Positions 32,763 to 41,611 of a DNA stretch of 41,611 nucleotides are shown piece after piece; the stretch's first letter is position 1; each line of letters starts with the position of its first letter. The stretch spans positions 2,018 to 43,628 of the forward strand of contig CAJTSU010000009.1 in NCBI GenBank assembly GCA_910579055.1. The letters run 5' to 3'. The stretch is from an uncultured Mailhella sp. GTDB lineage: Bacteria; Desulfobacterota; Desulfovibrionia; Desulfovibrionales; Desulfovibrionaceae. A model generated the notes under the pieces. It did no database searches, was not told the DNA's origin, and saw nothing but the letters and a program-made list of their open reading frames with translations. The position numbers and the translations under genes are program-made.

Positions 32763-33950
32763 TCAGCGATACAAAGCATTCTGAATACTGGCTGCGAGGG
32801 AATCCACGTCAACGACCTCATCAGCCAGGCCTGCGTCAACCACGGCTTTGGGCATACCATATACCACGCAGCTGGCTTCATCCTGGGCGATGAGGTATCC
32901 ACCCTTTTCCTTAAGCACTTTGGAGCCTTCTACTCCATCACTGCCCATGCCGGTCATGGTAACGCCCACCGTCCGGCGCCCCAGGCTGTTCCCCACGCTT
33001 TCCATCAACACGTTGACTGATGGTTTATACAAAGCGTCGACAGGTTCGGTCACTACATCAATGACGGGAAGCGGGCCGCGCAGATCCAGCCGTATATGCT
33101 TGCCGCCCGGGCACACATAGGCAAGACCTGGGCCTATTTTATCACCGCCTTTGGCCTCGGAAACATGAATTTTGCAAACATTGTCCAAGCGACGCGCAAA
33201 AGCGTCAGTAAACGTGGCGGGCATGTGCTGCGCAATCAGAATGCACGCGGGAAAATCCGCCGGAAGCGCGGAAAGAACCTTTTGCACCGCAGGCGGCCCC
33301 CCCGTGGAAACGCCGATAGCCACGATATCACGTTTCGGTCGTCCCACACGCGCCACCGGAGGCGAAGACGGCTCTGCCCCCTGGGTCGGGGCATTTATAA
33401 GGGAGCGCCCGGCAGAGAACCGGGAAAATTCACGCTTTCCCGCAGGGGAAGCGTTTTTGTCCGAAGCCGGCAAGGGGCGAGTTTTACTTCCCGCAACAAA
33501 AGAATCATGCCGCAGACGTGATTCAGCAAGAGAACCGTTCACCGGTTTCATGAAGCGGCCACGCCGGGCTACGGCTTTTATCTTGCCGTGCAATTCATGC
33601 CTCAAAAAATCGAGGGAAAAGCCGCCTTCCTGATATTTGGGAATAAAGTCAAGCGCTCCGGCTTCCAGGGCGCGAAGCGTGGGTTCAGCACCCTCAACGG
33701 CCAGGGAACTGACGATCAGAACCGGCTTGGGGTTTGTCTTCATCAGACGTTCCAACATGCCGAGCCCGTCCAGCTTGGGCATTTCAAGATCAAGGGTAAC
33801 AAGATCGGGATTCAATTCCTGCACTTTGCGCAAGCCGTCTTCACCGTCCCAAGCCTGCCCGATAACCTTAATCTCCGGGTCTGCCTCAAGCATGCGGGTC
33901 AACGCACTACGCATAAACGCGGAATCATCAACAATCAGAACTCTAATCAA
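32763..33950 (-). CDS. cheB: chemotaxis response regulator / protein-glutamate methylesterase CheB
   Basis: 395 residues from a TTG at 33950. This start is preferred because GGGAG lies eight to nine bases before it and the protein then reads M-IRVLIVDDSAFMRSAL, the usual CheB opening; an ATG at 33995 adds 15 residues but has no SD. The receiver domain has D8, D9 and D54 (LDLEMPKLDG). A linker (about 125-205) leads to the methylesterase domain with catalytic S215 (GVSTGG), H242 (QHMPATFT) and D338 (GMGSDG). It demethylates receptors, opposing CheR, and is the first gene of the operon. Confidence 0.95.
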   Translation of the reverse strand: MIRVLIVDDSAFMRSALTRMLEADPEIKVIGQAWDGEDGLRKVQELNPDLVTLDLEMPKLDGLGMLERLMKTNPKPVLIVSSLAVEGAEPTLRALEAGALDFIPKYQEGGFSLDFLRHELHGKIKAVARRGRFMKPVNGSLAESRLRHDSFVAGSKTRPLPASDKNASPAGKREFSRFSAGRSLINAPTQGAEPSSPPVARVGRPKRDIVAIGVSTGGPPAVQKVLSALPADFPACILIAQHMPATFTDAFARRLDNVCKIHVSEAKGGDKIGPGLAYVCPGGKHIRLDLRGPLPVIDVVTEPVDALYKPSVNVLMESVGNSLGRRTVGVTMTGMGSDGVEGSKVLKEKGGYLIAQDEASCVVYGMPKAVVDAGLADEVVDVDSLAASIQNALYR

Positions 33951-33979
33951 AGTCAAACTCTCCCTCGCGAGGAATTCTC

Positions 33980-34001
33980 GTTTGAAATGATTCATTCAAA
34001 C
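33980..34001. promoter_or_regulatory. palindrome upstream of cheB
   Basis: GTTTGAA (33980-33986) and TTCAAAC (33995-34001) flank ATGATTCA; it lies about 30 bases before the TTG start of the chemotaxis operon. Possible operator; no family assignment. Confidence 0.35.
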
Positions 34002-34306
34002 AGGACGCATTAGTCTGCAATGCAAGCTTTACACACACATGAATTGCGGCTGTTCCGACCTTGCGCAAAACCCCGCTTCATTCAGCTTCACAGCGTATTT
34101 TACCCAGCTTGATAAAGCAGGGCAGGACTGCCGCCGAACAGCACACTCCCGGGGCAACCCTGCACCGCAAATCATAGCAAACATGTTGTTTTTACCTGAT
34201 CGTTCCCGCTTTGACAAGCAAATGGATGATCAAGCGCCTTGAAATCCCCTGTTCGGCAACTCTTCTGAGGAAAACAGGTTTTTCCCCGAAAAGCTCCTTT
34301 TGGGGC

Positions 34307-34335
34307 TTGCCAAACACAGCATGGCTGTGTATATT
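34307..34335 (+). promoter_or_regulatory. strong sigma-70 promoter of tRNA-Pro
   Basis: -35 TTGCCA (34307-34312), exactly 17 bases, -10 TATATT (34330-34335), and about 13 bases from the -10 to the mature tRNA 5' end. The spacer is largely a perfect palindrome, ACACAGC-ATG-GCTGTGT. Confidence 0.75.
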
Positions 34336-34348
34336 CTCTCTTCGTTAT

Positions 34349-34426
34349 CGGGATGTGGCTCAGTTTGGCTAGAGCGCAGCGTTCGGGACGCTGAGGCCGG
34401 AGGTTCAAATCCTCTCATCCCGACCA
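34349..34426 (+). tRNA. tRNA-Pro, anticodon CGG
   Basis: Cloverleaf drawn by eye: acceptor CGGGATG/CATCCCG, D stem GCTC/GAGC, anticodon stem CAGCG/CGCTG with loop TTCGGGA (anticodon CGG, reading CCG), T stem GGAGG/CCTCT with TTCAAAT loop. Discriminator A, and CCA is encoded. It is a single gene with its own promoter and terminator. Confidence 0.97.
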
Positions 34427-34487
34427 GTACACCACAGCCACCTGCCTGGCGGGTGACTTCCCCCTCCCCAGCAACGGCTTACTATCG

Positions 34488-34515
34488 GCTGGCGTCTCAA
34501 TGACGCCAGCTTTTT
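34488..34515 (+). terminator. intrinsic terminator of tRNA-Pro
   Basis: GCTGGCGTC, loop TCAAT, GACGCCAGC, then TTTTT: a 9-bp stem with a T-run, 62 bases after the tRNA. Confidence 0.85.
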
Positions 34516-34750
34516 ATGTTATTGGCTCTGTTCCAATAGTGTTGGATTATATCCTTGGCCGCCGGAGGCGCGAGCGCAACGAACCATGGAGGCCGATGCC
34601 AATAGGCCGCTTGCGTTTTCCGCGCAAAACGCAAGCGGGAGCGAGTATCGGCAAGGCCGATCGAGCGTCATGAGGAGGTCGCGGAAGAAAGGGTTCGCGG
34701 AGGGGAGGCGAACAAATGGTACGCTGCCACGCCTGAAGCACAGGGCCATT
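34516..34750. other. gene-free region between the tRNA terminator and ligA end
   Basis: No gene seen. It opens with GGCTCTGTTCCAATAGTG (from about 34524), similar in its first bases to the dispersed repeat. It also holds a perfect 13-bp hairpin at 34607-34638. GC-rich and probably repeat-derived. Confidence 0.5.
34607..34638. repeat. perfect 13-bp inverted repeat
   Basis: CCGCTTGCGTTTT, loop CCGCGC, AAAACGCAAGCGG. It would fold as a stable hairpin; no T-run follows. It could end the ligA transcript (minus strand) or be part of a repeat element. Confidence 0.7.
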
Positions 34751-36967
34751 TCAACGCGCGGATTCTCCCTCTTTTTGATCAAGCAATGCGGTGAACGCAG
34801 CTTCATCAAGAACAGCAATACCCGCCTCTTCGGCTTTGGTGAGCTTTGACCCGGGGTTTTCTCCCACCACCAGATAGTCAAGTTTTTTTGAAAACGAAGC
34901 GGCCACCAGCGCGCCCGCAGCTTCCGCCATGTTTTGAAATTCCTCACGCGAACGGCTTAATGTCCCGGTAAACAGGATACGCTTGCCGCTCAACGCCGTT
35001 TCCTTGCGCATCGGGCGCTCCTTGCGGCGAGGCCACAGCCCCATTGCGCGGAAACGTTCCAGCAACGTGCGATTGGAATCCGTAGCGAAGAACGCGCGAA
35101 TGGAAGCAGCGACTTCCGGCCCGATATCGGGCAAACGCATCAAGTCTTCCTGAGTGGCTTGCTCCAACGCGTCCATATCTTCAAAGTCGGCGGCCAATGT
35201 TTTTGCCGTCTGCTCGCCCACCAAACGGATGCCCAACGCGGCGATAAAACGCTCCAAAGGCGCCGCGCGTCTGGCCTCATCCAGCGAGGTCACAAATTTT
35301 TCCGCCAGCACTTCTCCCATGCGCTCGAACCCCAGCAGTTCCTTTACCTCCAGGGTAAACAGGTCCGCCGCGTTCCGGACTCTCCCGGCCTTTACCAGCT
35401 CTTCCACCCAGCGCGCGCCCACGCCCTGAACATCAAGCCCGGCCTTGGACACGAAATGCACCATACTGCGCAGCAACACAGCGGGACACGACATATTCAG
35501 GCAGCGCCAGGCCGCCTCCCCTTCCAGTCGTGAGGCTTCAGACCCGCATTCCGGACAGCGCCGGGGAAACTCGTAGGGCACGGAATCCGGCTTGCGCTCT
35601 TCCAATACCGGCCCGACGACATCCGGAATCACGTCTCCGGCCCGCTGAATAATGACCGTATCCCCTTCCCGGATATCCATGTGACGAATTTCGTCTTCGT
35701 TATGAAGCGTGGCTCTGCTGACCATGACGCCGCCAACGCTGACCGGCTTCAACTCCGCCACAGGGGTCAACACCCCTGTCCGGCCCACCTGTATGGTAAT
35801 CCGCTCAAGAGTCGTTTTTGCCCTGCGCGCGGCAAACTTCCAGGCTACGGCGAAGCGCGGAGCGCGAGCGGTGTACCCCAGGGCTTCTTCCGCATCCCGG
35901 TCATTCAGTTTGTACACCACACCATCAATCTCGAACGGCAGCGCGTCGCGCTTCGCTTCCATTTCATTGTAGTATGTCTGAGCTTCCCGCAGTCCACAAC
36001 AGAGCCGGCCCCCCGTCGGTGTTTCAAATCCGTACTCCCGGAACGCGGCAATAAGATCCGCGTGCTTTTCCCAAGGGCCACGCCCGGCTTCACCGCCCTC
36101 CTCCATGAGGATTTGCCCTGCGCTGTAGGCGAGAAAACGCAAGCCACGGGCAGCGGTAATGGACGTGTCGAGCTGGCGCAGAGAACCCGCCGCCGCATTA
36201 CGAGGGTTGGCGAATGTTTTCTGTCCTGCTTCTTCCTGCCGCTGATTCAGCTCTTCAAACTGTCTGCGGAACATGAGCACTTCCCCCCGCACTTCCAGCC
36301 GGGCGGGAAAAGGGCCGTTTCCGCGCAGACGAAGAGGCAGGTTGCGCACCGTCCGCATGGCAGCAGTCACGACTTCCCCCGTCTCTCCGTCACCGCGCGT
36401 CAACGCCTGCACAAACACGCCGTTTTCGTAGGTCAGCTCACAGGCCAGACCGTCCAGCTTGGGGTCAGCCCACCATTCATTCATGATTTCTTCGGAAGCC
36501 TCCGGCAACTGCCGCTTTGCCCGCAGGGCAAATGCCTGCCACTCTTCAGGAGAAAACACATTGTCCAGTCCATACATGCGCAGGGAATGAGCACGGGTTT
36601 CCAGATCGGGCAAAACCTCCCCGCCCGTACGCCGCGTAGGCGAATCCGGCGTCTGAAGCTCGGGACGCCGTGCCTCGATCTCCACCAGCTCACGAAACAG
36701 GCGGTCATAGGCTTCGTCCGTAATTTCAGGCGCATCCAATGTATGATACAGATAATTGTGATGATTGAGTTCTGCCCGTAAGACCGCGGCCCGAGCGGCA
36801 TCCTGGTCTGTATCCTTGTCCGGATAAACGTGCGGCTCACCATCGGGCTGCCCGGGAGCAAGACTTTGCGGCAAGGGTTCCGCGGTCATGGACAAGGACG
36901 GAGGCACAGCCTCCGAAGGGCGGCCCGTCTCACGGGGGGGCACGGAAAACAAGGAATGCTGTTTCAT
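34751..36967 (-). CDS. ligA: NAD+-dependent DNA ligase LigA
   Basis: Seals nicks using NAD+. From the ATG at 36967 (AGGA seven to nine bases before) it is 738 residues, longer than the usual 670. The extra about 50 N-terminal residues (MKQHSLFSVPPRETGRP and on) are Pro-rich and not family-like. Then come the Ia domain (LNHHNYLYHTLDAPEITDEAYDRL), the adenylated lysine K170 in WADPKLDGLACE, the OB fold, a four-Cys zinc finger (CPEC near CLNMSC), helix-hairpin-helix repeats (LPDIGPEVAASIRAFF) and a BRCT domain (LSGKRILFTGTLSRSREEF). Follows the glycosyltransferase gene by 36 bases. Confidence 0.97.
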   Translation of the reverse strand: MKQHSLFSVPPRETGRPSEAVPPSLSMTAEPLPQSLAPGQPDGEPHVYPDKDTDQDAARAAVLRAELNHHNYLYHTLDAPEITDEAYDRLFRELVEIEARRPELQTPDSPTRRTGGEVLPDLETRAHSLRMYGLDNVFSPEEWQAFALRAKRQLPEASEEIMNEWWADPKLDGLACELTYENGVFVQALTRGDGETGEVVTAAMRTVRNLPLRLRGNGPFPARLEVRGEVLMFRRQFEELNQRQEEAGQKTFANPRNAAAGSLRQLDTSITAARGLRFLAYSAGQILMEEGGEAGRGPWEKHADLIAAFREYGFETPTGGRLCCGLREAQTYYNEMEAKRDALPFEIDGVVYKLNDRDAEEALGYTARAPRFAVAWKFAARRAKTTLERITIQVGRTGVLTPVAELKPVSVGGVMVSRATLHNEDEIRHMDIREGDTVIIQRAGDVIPDVVGPVLEERKPDSVPYEFPRRCPECGSEASRLEGEAAWRCLNMSCPAVLLRSMVHFVSKAGLDVQGVGARWVEELVKAGRVRNAADLFTLEVKELLGFERMGEVLAEKFVTSLDEARRAAPLERFIAALGIRLVGEQTAKTLAADFEDMDALEQATQEDLMRLPDIGPEVAASIRAFFATDSNRTLLERFRAMGLWPRRKERPMRKETALSGKRILFTGTLSRSREEFQNMAEAAGALVAASFSKKLDYLVVGENPGSKLTKAEEAGIAVLDEAAFTALLDQKEGESAR

Positions 36968-37003
36968 GGCTGTTCCTGACAGGTGAAAGAAGGACAAAGC
37001 GGT

Positions 37004-37767
37004 TCAACGCGCGGCGTCCAGCGGATCTCCCGTATCTTCAAGGGTTTCAATACAGGCGCGTACAACTTCTGCCGCGCGGGGCAACACACATTCCGCCAGC
37101 GCCCGTTTACGCTCGGCCTGCAACAGAGGACGGAAGCGCAGGGATGAGCTCAATCCTCCCAATTCCATATAGGATGCCACAAAGGGCAACAACGCCAGGT
37201 TATCCGGGGTCAAACGCCGCGCGACGAAGGCGAAATCTCCGGCAATGCGATACGCCACGTCAAAGCGTGCTTCTCTGAAAAGGGGGGTGCGGAAAAAGAC
37301 GGCGGGAGTCAACAACGGCATGCCGCAAATGAACTGACGAAAAATCTCCGCTCTGCTGCGGGAAACACGTTCCCGCACCTGTCCATTGCGGCCAAGTTCA
37401 AGCCCGGCCTGGGCAAATGTGACGCGTTCCGGCAAGTCCGCCAGCATTCGTACAGCCCGAGCCAGAACATGCGGCCCGGCCAGAGCGTCATCCGCGCCAA
37501 GGAACATGACCCAGCGGCTCTGCGGCGACAGGCGATCGAGCGCGCGATTCCACGCATCATACACGCCACCGTCCGCCTCCCGGACAATCTTCAGCCGTTG
37601 ATCCGGATACATGGCAAAGATATCCGCCGTGGCATCTTCCGACAGAGCGTCCTGAATCAGGCATTCCCAATCGCTATGCGTCTGGGCGAACAGGGAATCC
37701 AGGGCGCGCTGCAACGTGGCTGCTCCATTGCGCACAGCCATGATTATGGAAAAACGGCATTCGGGTT

Positions 37768-37771
<4 letters not shown>
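37004..37771 (-). CDS. family 2 glycosyltransferase
   Basis: 255 residues with a GT-A fold: FSIIMAVRNGAATLQRALDSLFAQTHSDWECLIQDALSEDATADI, split over the N-terminus; EADGGVYDAWNRALD; and the metal-binding GADDALAG. No membrane helix is seen, so it is cytoplasmic or membrane-peripheral. The donor and acceptor sugars cannot be read from the sequence. The start is GTG at 37771 with GGAGG six bases before, overlapping the uvrB stop as GTGA. A sugar transferase coupled between uvrB and ligA is unexpected; it may simply share the transcript. Confidence 0.9.
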
Positions 37772-39924
<2,153 letters not shown>

Positions 39925-39929
39925 GAGCG

Positions 39930-40970
39930 TCAGGCACGCGGAGGCGTAACGATGAAGCCGCCCACATTAACCGGGGCGCCGCCATTTGCGTTTGCGGCGG
40001 CCTCGTTTCGCGCTCCGGAAGAAGAGGTCGGTACGGAACTTCCCCCGTCATGCCGGATCACGCTGGTGAGTCCCGCCACAATGCCGGAAAGATTTGCCAG
40101 ATCCTGCGGTATGATCATGGTAGTTCCTGTTTTGGCCAGAGCGCCGAACTGCTGCACCCAGCTCTCCGCCACGCGAAGGTTCGCCGCCGCCACGCCACCG
40201 GGAAACGCCATCTGTTCTGACACCAGGCGCAACCCTTCCGCCGTGGCCTGCGCCACGGTTTCGATCAGCGCGGCTTCACCCTGAGCCTGATTCTTGAGGG
40301 CTTGCATCTTGCCTTCCGATTCAGCGATGGCGGCCTGTTTGGCGCCTTCCGCCCGGTTGATCTGCGACTGCATTTCCCCTTCGGATTGTGCGATCACGGC
40401 GCGCTTTTCACGCTCGGCCCGCATCTGCTTTTCCATGGCCTGCATCACCGTGGACGGAGGTGTGATATCCCGGATTTCATAGCGCAATACTTTGATGCCC
40501 CACGGCGAGGTCGCGGCGTCCAGCGCGGCAACGACTTCCTGGTTGATAGTATTGCGTTCCTCAAACGTTCTGTCCAGTTCAAGCTTTCCGATGGCCGAGC
40601 GCAATGCCGTCTGCGCCAGTTGCACCGCCCCGAAAAGGTAGTCGCTGATTCCGTAGGCCGATTTTTCCGGGGCTATGACCTGAAGATACAGTACACCGTC
40701 AATATCCACGCTCACGTTGTCCCGGGTAATACAGGTCTGCTTGGGTACGTCGAGCACCTGCTCCTTGAGAGAACGCTTATAAGCGACAACATCCAGAAAG
40801 GGAATCAGCAGATGAAAACCGGCATAGAGCACTGTGCGGAACTTGCCGAGGCGCTCCACTACATAGGCCTGCTGGTTGGGGACAACCTTGGCCGTTTTTA
40901 GCAGGATAATAACCAGCAGAATGGCCAGCAACGCAAGAATGACAATGGAAGTGGGCATAAATGTAAGCAT
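39930..40970 (-). CDS. SPFH/stomatin-family membrane protein (paraslipin, QmcA-like)
   Basis: 346 residues: a single N-terminal membrane helix (SIVILALLAILLVIILLKTA), then the SPFH domain (VPNQQAYVVERLGKFRTVLY, AGFHLLIPFLDVVAYKRSLKEQ), a Lys/Glu/Ala/Gln-rich coiled coil (about 185-250) and a Gly/Asn/Ser-rich tail. Slipins form cage-like assemblies in the inner membrane and pair with NfeD proteins. The NfeD gene lies 57 bases upstream, the classical arrangement. Start at ATG 40970 with AGGA before it. Confidence 0.94.
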   Translation of the reverse strand: MLTFMPTSIVILALLAILLVIILLKTAKVVPNQQAYVVERLGKFRTVLYAGFHLLIPFLDVVAYKRSLKEQVLDVPKQTCITRDNVSVDIDGVLYLQVIAPEKSAYGISDYLFGAVQLAQTALRSAIGKLELDRTFEERNTINQEVVAALDAATSPWGIKVLRYEIRDITPPSTVMQAMEKQMRAEREKRAVIAQSEGEMQSQINRAEGAKQAAIAESEGKMQALKNQAQGEAALIETVAQATAEGLRLVSEQMAFPGGVAAANLRVAESWVQQFGALAKTGTTMIIPQDLANLSGIVAGLTSVIRHDGGSSVPTSSSGARNEAAANANGGAPVNVGGFIVTPPRA

Positions 40971-41027
40971 GGGATATCCTTATATTCAGGTACAGGTGGG
41001 CTTTATCAGACTGTGAAACGCTGCGAT

Positions 41028-41483
41028 TCACTCAACAGTCTCAACTTCCAGGACAAGCATATCTGCCGGGGATGGGCCTTTCACACGAACACGCCCCCCC
41101 TTTGCCACAGCCACGGGAGAACAAGCACGCCAAAAACTGCCGCCGAGTGCGATTTCGCCTATCCCTCCGGCAGGAATCTCCTGCGTCACCTCGGCCAGTG
41201 CTCCTGCATGGGTGAATTCCGGCGCGCCCTCAGGCGAAGCGCCGGGCGCATCAGCCTTGCCTCCACGAAATACGGCAACCAGACGGCGGCGCAGAACAAG
41301 AAGAGACGCCAGAGACACCAGTAGAAAAGCGGCCAGTTCCTGTTCAAGACCGGAATGGACAGCCGCGACCAATGCGGCGGCCCAGGCCCCCACGCCGAAA
41401 AAAAACAGGACAAAAGAGATGGTGAACAGTTCGCCCAGCAGGCAGGCGACGCCGATGACAAACCAGACAATAACGGCGTTCAT
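41028..41483 (-). CDS. NfeD-family membrane protein
   Basis: 151 residues from the ATG at 41483, with GGAGG six bases before. The short form lacks the N-terminal serine-protease domain. Two to three membrane helices (VIVWFVIGVACLLGELFTIS, FVLFFFGVGAWAAALVAAV, LAAFLLVSLASLLVL) are followed by a cytoplasmic OB-fold domain (about 95-151: HAGALAEVTQEIPAGGIGEI, GRVRVKGPSPADMLVLEVE). Partner of the slipin downstream; the pair is thought to act on membrane microdomain or protein quality control. Confidence 0.92.
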   Translation of the reverse strand: MNAVIVWFVIGVACLLGELFTISFVLFFFGVGAWAAALVAAVHSGLEQELAAFLLVSLASLLVLRRRLVAVFRGGKADAPGASPEGAPEFTHAGALAEVTQEIPAGGIGEIALGGSFWRACSPVAVAKGGRVRVKGPSPADMLVLEVETVE

Positions 41484-41517
41484 GCAGGTCCTCCACAACA
41501 TACTTGATCAGACTGAT

Positions 41518-41548
41518 GTTTCAATCCACAATCGCCCCATCCGGCGAC
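41518..41548 (-). other. single CRISPR-repeat-like sequence (type I-C-like ends)
   Basis: On the minus strand this 31-mer begins GTCGCC and ends GTGGATTGAAAC, the two conserved ends of the type I-C repeat I recall from Desulfovibrio vulgaris. The middle differs but keeps a small stem TCGCC/GGCGA. There is one copy only in the window and no cas gene, so this is a solo repeat or chance. Confidence 0.35.
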
Positions 41549-41584
41549 TGACTCCGCGGCCGACGGATAGGGTTGTACGGATTG

Positions 41585-41604
41585 CCCCTCCCTGAAGGGA
41601 GGGG
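41585..41604. repeat. hairpin at right edge, 9-bp arms
   Basis: CCCCTCCCT, loop GA, AGGGAGGGG. It could be a terminator of an upstream gene outside the window; context is cut off. Confidence 0.5.
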
Positions 41605-41611
41605 GTACGGA

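Larger units (their letters stand above)
33951..34348. other. 398-base region between cheB and tRNA-Pro
   Basis: It contains the leader of the chemotaxis operon with its palindrome on the left and the tRNA promoter on the right. Short frames in between have no supporting signals. I could not identify a clear sigma-28 or sigma-54 promoter for cheB. Confidence 0.5.

Noticed and set aside
34519..34947. 142-codon minus-strand frame overlapping the ligA end
   Set aside because: Reads the ligA codons out of frame and then repeat DNA; no family match.
41518..41611. CRISPR array
   Set aside because: Only one repeat-like sequence is present; the next repeat is not found at spacer distance on either side, and there are no cas genes.

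Overview
The window is a gene-dense, GC-rich chromosomal segment whose gene content and order fit a sulfate-reducing bacterium of the Desulfovibrionaceae. The clues are an F-ATPase operon that starts with two b-type subunits and lacks the a and c genes, alaS directly downstream of recA, FmdE-family molybdenum proteins, and a seven-gene chemotaxis operon of the type I know from Desulfovibrio (cheB, HEAT protein, cheR, parA, cheW, cheY, cheA). The assignment rests on protein sequence and synteny recalled from memory, not on a search.

Layout. 1-5158 (minus): atpF', atpF, atpH, atpA, atpG and the start of atpD, with a sigma-70-like promoter at 5248-5276. 5159-5826: a gene-free stretch with hairpins and a dispersed repeat. 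5827-9653 (minus): recA then alaS, separated by a strong intrinsic terminator. 9654-12860: an islet with a LysR-type regulator and a convergent, secreted alpha/beta hydrolase. It is bracketed by related repeats, holds a row of perfect hairpins, and carries the same 15-bp T-N11-A palindrome upstream of both genes. 12861-15834 (minus): trkA and trkH, potassium uptake.

15889-22343 is a molybdenum/tungsten-like module. On the minus strand an FmdE/zinc-ribbon/MoeA-like protein overlaps mobA. Divergently lie a second FmdE protein and a BtuCDF-fold ABC importer that may resemble MolABC. 22317-24121 holds an HD-GYP response regulator, a small coupled reading frame and a gap with an inverted-repeat element. 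24122-33950 (minus) is the chemotaxis operon: CheB and CheR adapt receptors, CheA/CheW/CheY signal, and ParA plus a HEAT-repeat protein probably position the array. CheR has a long N-terminal tail with eight LFP motifs. 34349-34426 is tRNA-Pro(CGG) with a clear promoter and terminator. 34751-41483 (minus) is nfeD, slipin, uvrB, a family-2 glycosyltransferase and ligA, closely packed and probably one operon. At the far right edge is a single sequence resembling a type I-C CRISPR repeat.

Long open frames opposite the real genes are shadows of GC-rich coding sequence and are left out. The strongest candidates for something undescribed are the CheR LFP tail, the 10121-10295 hairpin array with its paired palindrome operators, and the FmdE/MoeA/ABC molybdenum module.
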